From positions 1-9,487 of the forward strand of contig DAHXOM010000018.1 of assembly GCA_027364825.1 (NCBI GenBank): a DNA stretch of 9,487 bases, in the 5' to 3' direction. How positions within the stretch are numbered: the stretch's first letter is position 1; every line of letters begins with the position of its first letter. The translations under genes and the position numbers were made by a program. The notes under the pieces were generated by a model, which was not told where the DNA came from, searched no databases, and saw only the letters and a list, made by a program, of their open reading frames with translations. Positions 6,670 to 9,487 of this stretch are shown piece by piece. The stretch comes from a bacterium. Lineage in GTDB: Bacteria; JAMCPX01.

Positions 6670-8094
6670 ATGGGCTACGAACTTGGCGTGAGCCTTACCT
6701 ATATAAAATCAAAAAAAAGACAGAAATTTATATCTATAATAACGTTACTTTCCATTATCGGCATCATGGTCGGGGTTATGGCGTTGATCATCGTGTTGTC
6801 CGTTATGACAGGTTTTGAAGATGACCTGAGGGGTAAGATCCTCGGGACGAATGCACACATTGTAGTATTGAAATTTTCGGGCGGAATCAATAATTATAAC
6901 AAGATGTCATATTTCTTAAAAAATACTGTAAAAACCGATATAAATAAGCAACAAACAAATAATGTCGATAAAACTTCTAAGGTAGAAGTTCGTACAACTG
7001 CGCGGTTGGAAAGACCATCCATCGTGCAAAGGGCATGGTCCAAAACAAGGTCATTGGTAACCGGGTTTACCGAAGAAATAGCATACGATGACAAATTAAG
7101 CCTTGCAAAACAAATTATAGGTGTCACGCCGTTTATTTATAGCCAGGCAATGCTCTCTTCTCATGAGAATGTTACCGGAGTGGTATTAAGAGGCATTGAT
7201 CCAACCACGGTTACGCAGGTTACCGACATTTCAAAGACATTGCTGCAGGGGAGTATTTCGGGACTTGCCGGAACTTACAAGGACCCGGAAAGCAACGCAA
7301 AGATAGGCGGTATTATCATTGGCAAAGAACTCGCGCGCAATCTCGGTGTTGACTATGGAGATACGGTCAATATCATATCACCGCTCGGCATTATGACACC
7401 GCTCGGCATGATCCCGCGGATGAAAAAATTCAAGGTCGTCGGTATTTTTTCAACCGGCATGTATGAATATGATTCCGGTCTTGCATATCTTTCTCTATCA
7501 AATGCGCAGCAGTTTCTCAATATGGGCAGCGATGTTACCGGTATGGAGATCAAGATAAAGGACATTTTCAAGGCAAGACAGGTTGCACGGGTTATCCAGA
7601 GCGAGCTCGGTTTTCCCTACTACGCAAGGAGTTGGGAAGATACCAACAGAAACCTGTTTACCGCCTTGAAGCTTGAGAAGACCGTCATGTTTATCATTCT
7701 CATCTTGATCATCATGGTCGGAGCGCTTGGCATAGTAAGCAGTCTTATCATGGTTGTTGTAGAAAAGACCAAGGACATAGCGATACTCAAGGCCCTGGGT
7801 GCCACGGACAGAAGTATTATGAAGATCTTTGTTTATCAGGGGCTTTTTATAGGCGTTATCGGTACAGGGCTTGGCCTGTTCTTTGGATATTTAACGTGTC
7901 TTCTGTTGAAACAGTACCATTTTATAAGCCTTCCGAAGGACGTTTATTATATCGATACCCTGCCGGTCACCATGCGTCCGGAAATCTTTATTATCGTTGC
8001 CCTGTCCGCAATTATCGTGAGTTTCCTCGCAACCATTTATCCTTCATATAAGGCCTCGAAGATGCCGCCTGCAGAAACGCTCAGATACGAATAA
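6670..8094 (+). CDS. LolC/LolE-family lipoprotein-releasing ABC permease with an enlarged periplasmic segment
   Basis: A 474-residue inner-membrane permease of the FtsX/MacB-PCD superfamily. LolC/LolE subunits, with the ATPase LolD, extract lipoproteins from the inner membrane and pass them to LolA. Family marks are the N-terminal 'YIKSKKRQKFISIITLLSI' entry, TM1 (about 23-47), 'MTGFEDDLRGKILG' just after TM1 (47-59) as in LolC/E, a large periplasmic domain, TM2 (339-362), the cytoplasmic coupling loop 'KTKDIAILKALGA' (366-378), TM3 (388-414), TM4 (438-459), and the closing 'YPSYKASKMPPAETLRYE'. Usual length is about 400-420. The excess lies near residues 87-142, where relatives have a short linker before 'VTPFIYSQAML' (152-162). 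The extra part is hydrophilic, Thr/Asn/Lys-rich and AT-rich in DNA. LolC and LolE cannot be told apart here, and no lolD follows in this window. Confidence 0.92.
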   Translation: MGYELGVSLTYIKSKKRQKFISIITLLSIIGIMVGVMALIIVLSVMTGFEDDLRGKILGTNAHIVVLKFSGGINNYNKMSYFLKNTVKTDINKQQTNNVDKTSKVEVRTTARLERPSIVQRAWSKTRSLVTGFTEEIAYDDKLSLAKQIIGVTPFIYSQAMLSSHENVTGVVLRGIDPTTVTQVTDISKTLLQGSISGLAGTYKDPESNAKIGGIIIGKELARNLGVDYGDTVNIISPLGIMTPLGMIPRMKKFKVVGIFSTGMYEYDSGLAYLSLSNAQQFLNMGSDVTGMEIKIKDIFKARQVARVIQSELGFPYYARSWEDTNRNLFTALKLEKTVMFIILILIIMVGALGIVSSLIMVVVEKTKDIAILKALGATDRSIMKIFVYQGLFIGVIGTGLGLFFGYLTCLLLKQYHFISLPKDVYYIDTLPVTMRPEIFIIVALSAIIVSFLATIYPSYKASKMPPAETLRYE

Positions 8095-8103
8095 CACTGA
8101 ATT

Positions 8104-9345
8104 ATGATCCAAAAAGCGAACAATAATGTTCTGAACCAGCTGCTTGCGACCCTGTCGCTTGTTATCGATTATCAGGGCAGTGAACAGCTTTTTCATGCGT
8201 GGCGCGTTGCAGTTGTGGCAAAACATATTTGTGATGAGATTAACCCCAACGACGCACACTGGCTCTTTTATGCGGGACTGCTCCATGATGTTGGTATAAC
8301 GGGTATTGAGAACCATCCTGCGCAGCATCCCGAGCTGAAAGAGCATGATCTATCTGACGGACTCAGATACCATCCGGTAATAGGTTCAAAGATTGTAAAT
8401 GAAATACCGGGTTTGAAACGCATTGCGCCGTGGATACGGGACCACCATGAATGGATTAACGGCAAGGGTTTTCCTGCACACAAAAAGGAACAAAGCATCC
8501 ATATATACAGCCAGATCCTGAGGATGGCGGACGATTACGACCTGAGGTTCAGGGCAGGGAAGGGGTTGAGCAGATCCGATCTGTATGAGTACTTCAGATC
8601 CCGGATAGGCAGGGAATTCAGCCCTCAAATGTGGGACGCATTTCGCAGCCTGGACAGCAGAGATTTGGGACTGTTTTATTTCGAAGTAAACGATGAGGGT
8701 AAACTGCCGCACAAGCTGAAAGAGATCATGGAGGACCTGCCTGTCGTTCACAGTATAAAACCTGGTGAGGCGTTTATCGATGCTGTCCTGAAGATATTCG
8801 GTATAGTCATTGATGCCAAGCACCATTATACAGCAGGGCACTCTGAAAGAGTAAGGGATTACTCCATAGTTCTGTCAAAACGGCTCGGGATAAAAGGACG
8901 TGAATTAAAGAACATAGCAAGGGCTGCCTACCTCCATGATCTCGGTAAGATTGCCACGCCTCTTTCCATCCTGGATAAAGCAGGACCCCTGAACAAGCAG
9001 GAATGGGAGATCATGAGAAAACATGCGGTGTATACGATGGAACTGATAGATTCTGTTGAGGTATTATGGGAACTGGGTACACTGGCGGGTTATTCTCAGG
9101 AGAGGTATGACGGAAAGGGTTACCCGGACGGGCTGAAGGGCGATGCTATACCCATCGGTGCCCGTATAATTGCCGTAGCCGATGCCATGGATGCCATCAA
9201 AACAAAGAGGTCGTACAAGGACGCATTGAGCTGGAAGACCGTTGTCAGTGAGTTGAAAAAGAGTTCCGGCAACAGGTACGATCCGTCAATTATAGACCAG
9301 GCGATTGCCTATATTACGGAAGAGAAACTCAGGAACAGAGCTTAG
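8104..9345 (+). CDS. Tandem HD-domain protein with C-terminal HD-GYP domain (possible cyclic-di-GMP phosphodiesterase or sensor)
   Basis: A 413-residue soluble protein with no signal peptide or membrane segment, made of two related HD phosphohydrolase domains. Domain 1 (about 25-155) keeps a full candidate metal set: His31, His61-Asp62, His90, His114-His115 and Asp143. It has HDVGI instead of HDxGK and 'NGKGFP' (119-124) instead of DGxGYP. Domain 2 (about 230-410) has the HD-GYP marks His246, His278-Asp279 with Lys282, 'ILDKAGPL', His307, 'DGKGYPDGL' (336-344) and Asp360. The expected His-His before the GYP loop is Ser331-Gln332. HD-GYP enzymes linearise cyclic-di-GMP to pGpG or GMP; loss of the paired His would be expected to weaken or abolish that in domain 2. 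No receiver or PAS domain is present. The gene starts 9 bp after the permease, with no clear ribosome-binding site, so coupling is likely. It stands where lolD is often found. Confidence 0.9.
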   Translation: MIQKANNNVLNQLLATLSLVIDYQGSEQLFHAWRVAVVAKHICDEINPNDAHWLFYAGLLHDVGITGIENHPAQHPELKEHDLSDGLRYHPVIGSKIVNEIPGLKRIAPWIRDHHEWINGKGFPAHKKEQSIHIYSQILRMADDYDLRFRAGKGLSRSDLYEYFRSRIGREFSPQMWDAFRSLDSRDLGLFYFEVNDEGKLPHKLKEIMEDLPVVHSIKPGEAFIDAVLKIFGIVIDAKHHYTAGHSERVRDYSIVLSKRLGIKGRELKNIARAAYLHDLGKIATPLSILDKAGPLNKQEWEIMRKHAVYTMELIDSVEVLWELGTLAGYSQERYDGKGYPDGLKGDAIPIGARIIAVADAMDAIKTKRSYKDALSWKTVVSELKKSSGNRYDPSIIDQAIAYITEEKLRNRA

Positions 9346-9487
9346 TCGGGATTATCTCAACCCGTGTCATTTTATCTTTTAAGAAAGGATACAGCATCAA
9401 GTTTGAAATGACAGAAAACTTATAGAAATTCTGCTATTTTTCTCCCGTATTAATTGTTTTTCTTGATTAATGCTGAAAATTTATTAC
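9346..9487. other. Downstream AT-rich flank of the operon
   Basis: No coding sequence is visible up to the window edge. It contains CGGG/CCCG (9349-9363), an 8-bp inverted repeat TGTCATTT/AAATGACA (9365-9372 and 9406-9413), and a 4-bp ATAG/CTAT stem followed by five T residues (9422-9441). The last has the layout of an intrinsic terminator but a stem too short to trust. The operon may end here or continue beyond the window. Confidence 0.4.
9365..9413. repeat. 8-bp inverted repeat downstream of the HD-GYP gene
   Basis: TGTCATTT (9365-9372) and AAATGACA (9406-9413) are perfect inverted copies with 33 nt between them. No T-run follows closely, so this is not a standard terminator. It could be a protein-binding site or chance in AT-rich DNA. 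Confidence 0.25.

Noticed and set aside
8386..8841. 151-codon open frame antisense to the HD-GYP gene
   Set aside because: It is antisense to well-defined HD motifs and shows no domain of its own.
1..9487. CRISPR arrays, tRNA/rRNA genes, insertion sequences and attachment sites
   Set aside because: No regularly spaced repeats, cloverleaf sequences, transposase-like frames or paired terminal repeats were seen on either strand.

Overview
The window looks like a chromosomal segment of a Gram-negative (diderm) bacterium of moderate GC. The diderm reading rests on two proteins with lipoprotein signal peptides, a LolC/LolE-type lipoprotein-release permease and a MarC-type inner-membrane protein. 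Together, prfB-lysS-lolC/E and secreted TIG/beta-helix lipoproteins resemble deltaproteobacterial-grade lineages (Desulfobacterota/Myxococcota and relatives). That placement is an inference from gene order and protein style, not a result.

Layout. Positions 1-281 are AT-rich and hold no gene I can support. On the minus strand, 282-1313 and 1315-2694 are two tightly linked lipoprotein genes, transcribed leftward with 1 bp between them. The upstream protein has a TIG/IPT domain and a probable beta-propeller; the downstream one is a predicted beta-helix. Positions 2695-3260 are a 566-bp stretch without an intact gene, but 2837-2977 encodes a recognisable C-terminal piece of a PIN-domain toxin, a decayed gene. 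From 3261 everything runs on the plus strand: a MarC-family membrane protein, a 164-bp gap with a plausible sigma70-type promoter, then prfB, lysS, a LolC/LolE-family permease and a tandem-HD protein ending in an HD-GYP domain. These last four are spaced by 47, 2 and 9 bp, so they are probably one operon.

How the genes work together. prfB (release factor 2) and lysS (lysyl-tRNA synthetase) form a translation module found together in many bacteria. prfB carries the classical autoregulatory +1 frameshift: an in-frame UGA at codon 26, preceded by CUU and an internal Shine-Dalgarno-like G-run. The full 372-residue protein is therefore made from 4019-4093 joined to 4095-5138, and an annotation starting at 4050 would be wrong. 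The permease would work in the inner membrane in lipoprotein export. Its usual ATPase partner lolD does not follow it; an HD/HD-GYP protein does, which is the least ordinary feature of the cluster.

Most notable points: the complete RF2 frameshift signal; two HD domains in one protein that have lost complementary parts of the HD-GYP signature; a roughly 50-residue, AT-rich extra segment in the LolC/E periplasmic region; the lolD position taken by the HD-GYP gene; and the PIN remnant. I found no CRISPR array, tRNA, rRNA, insertion sequence or convincing wholly new system.
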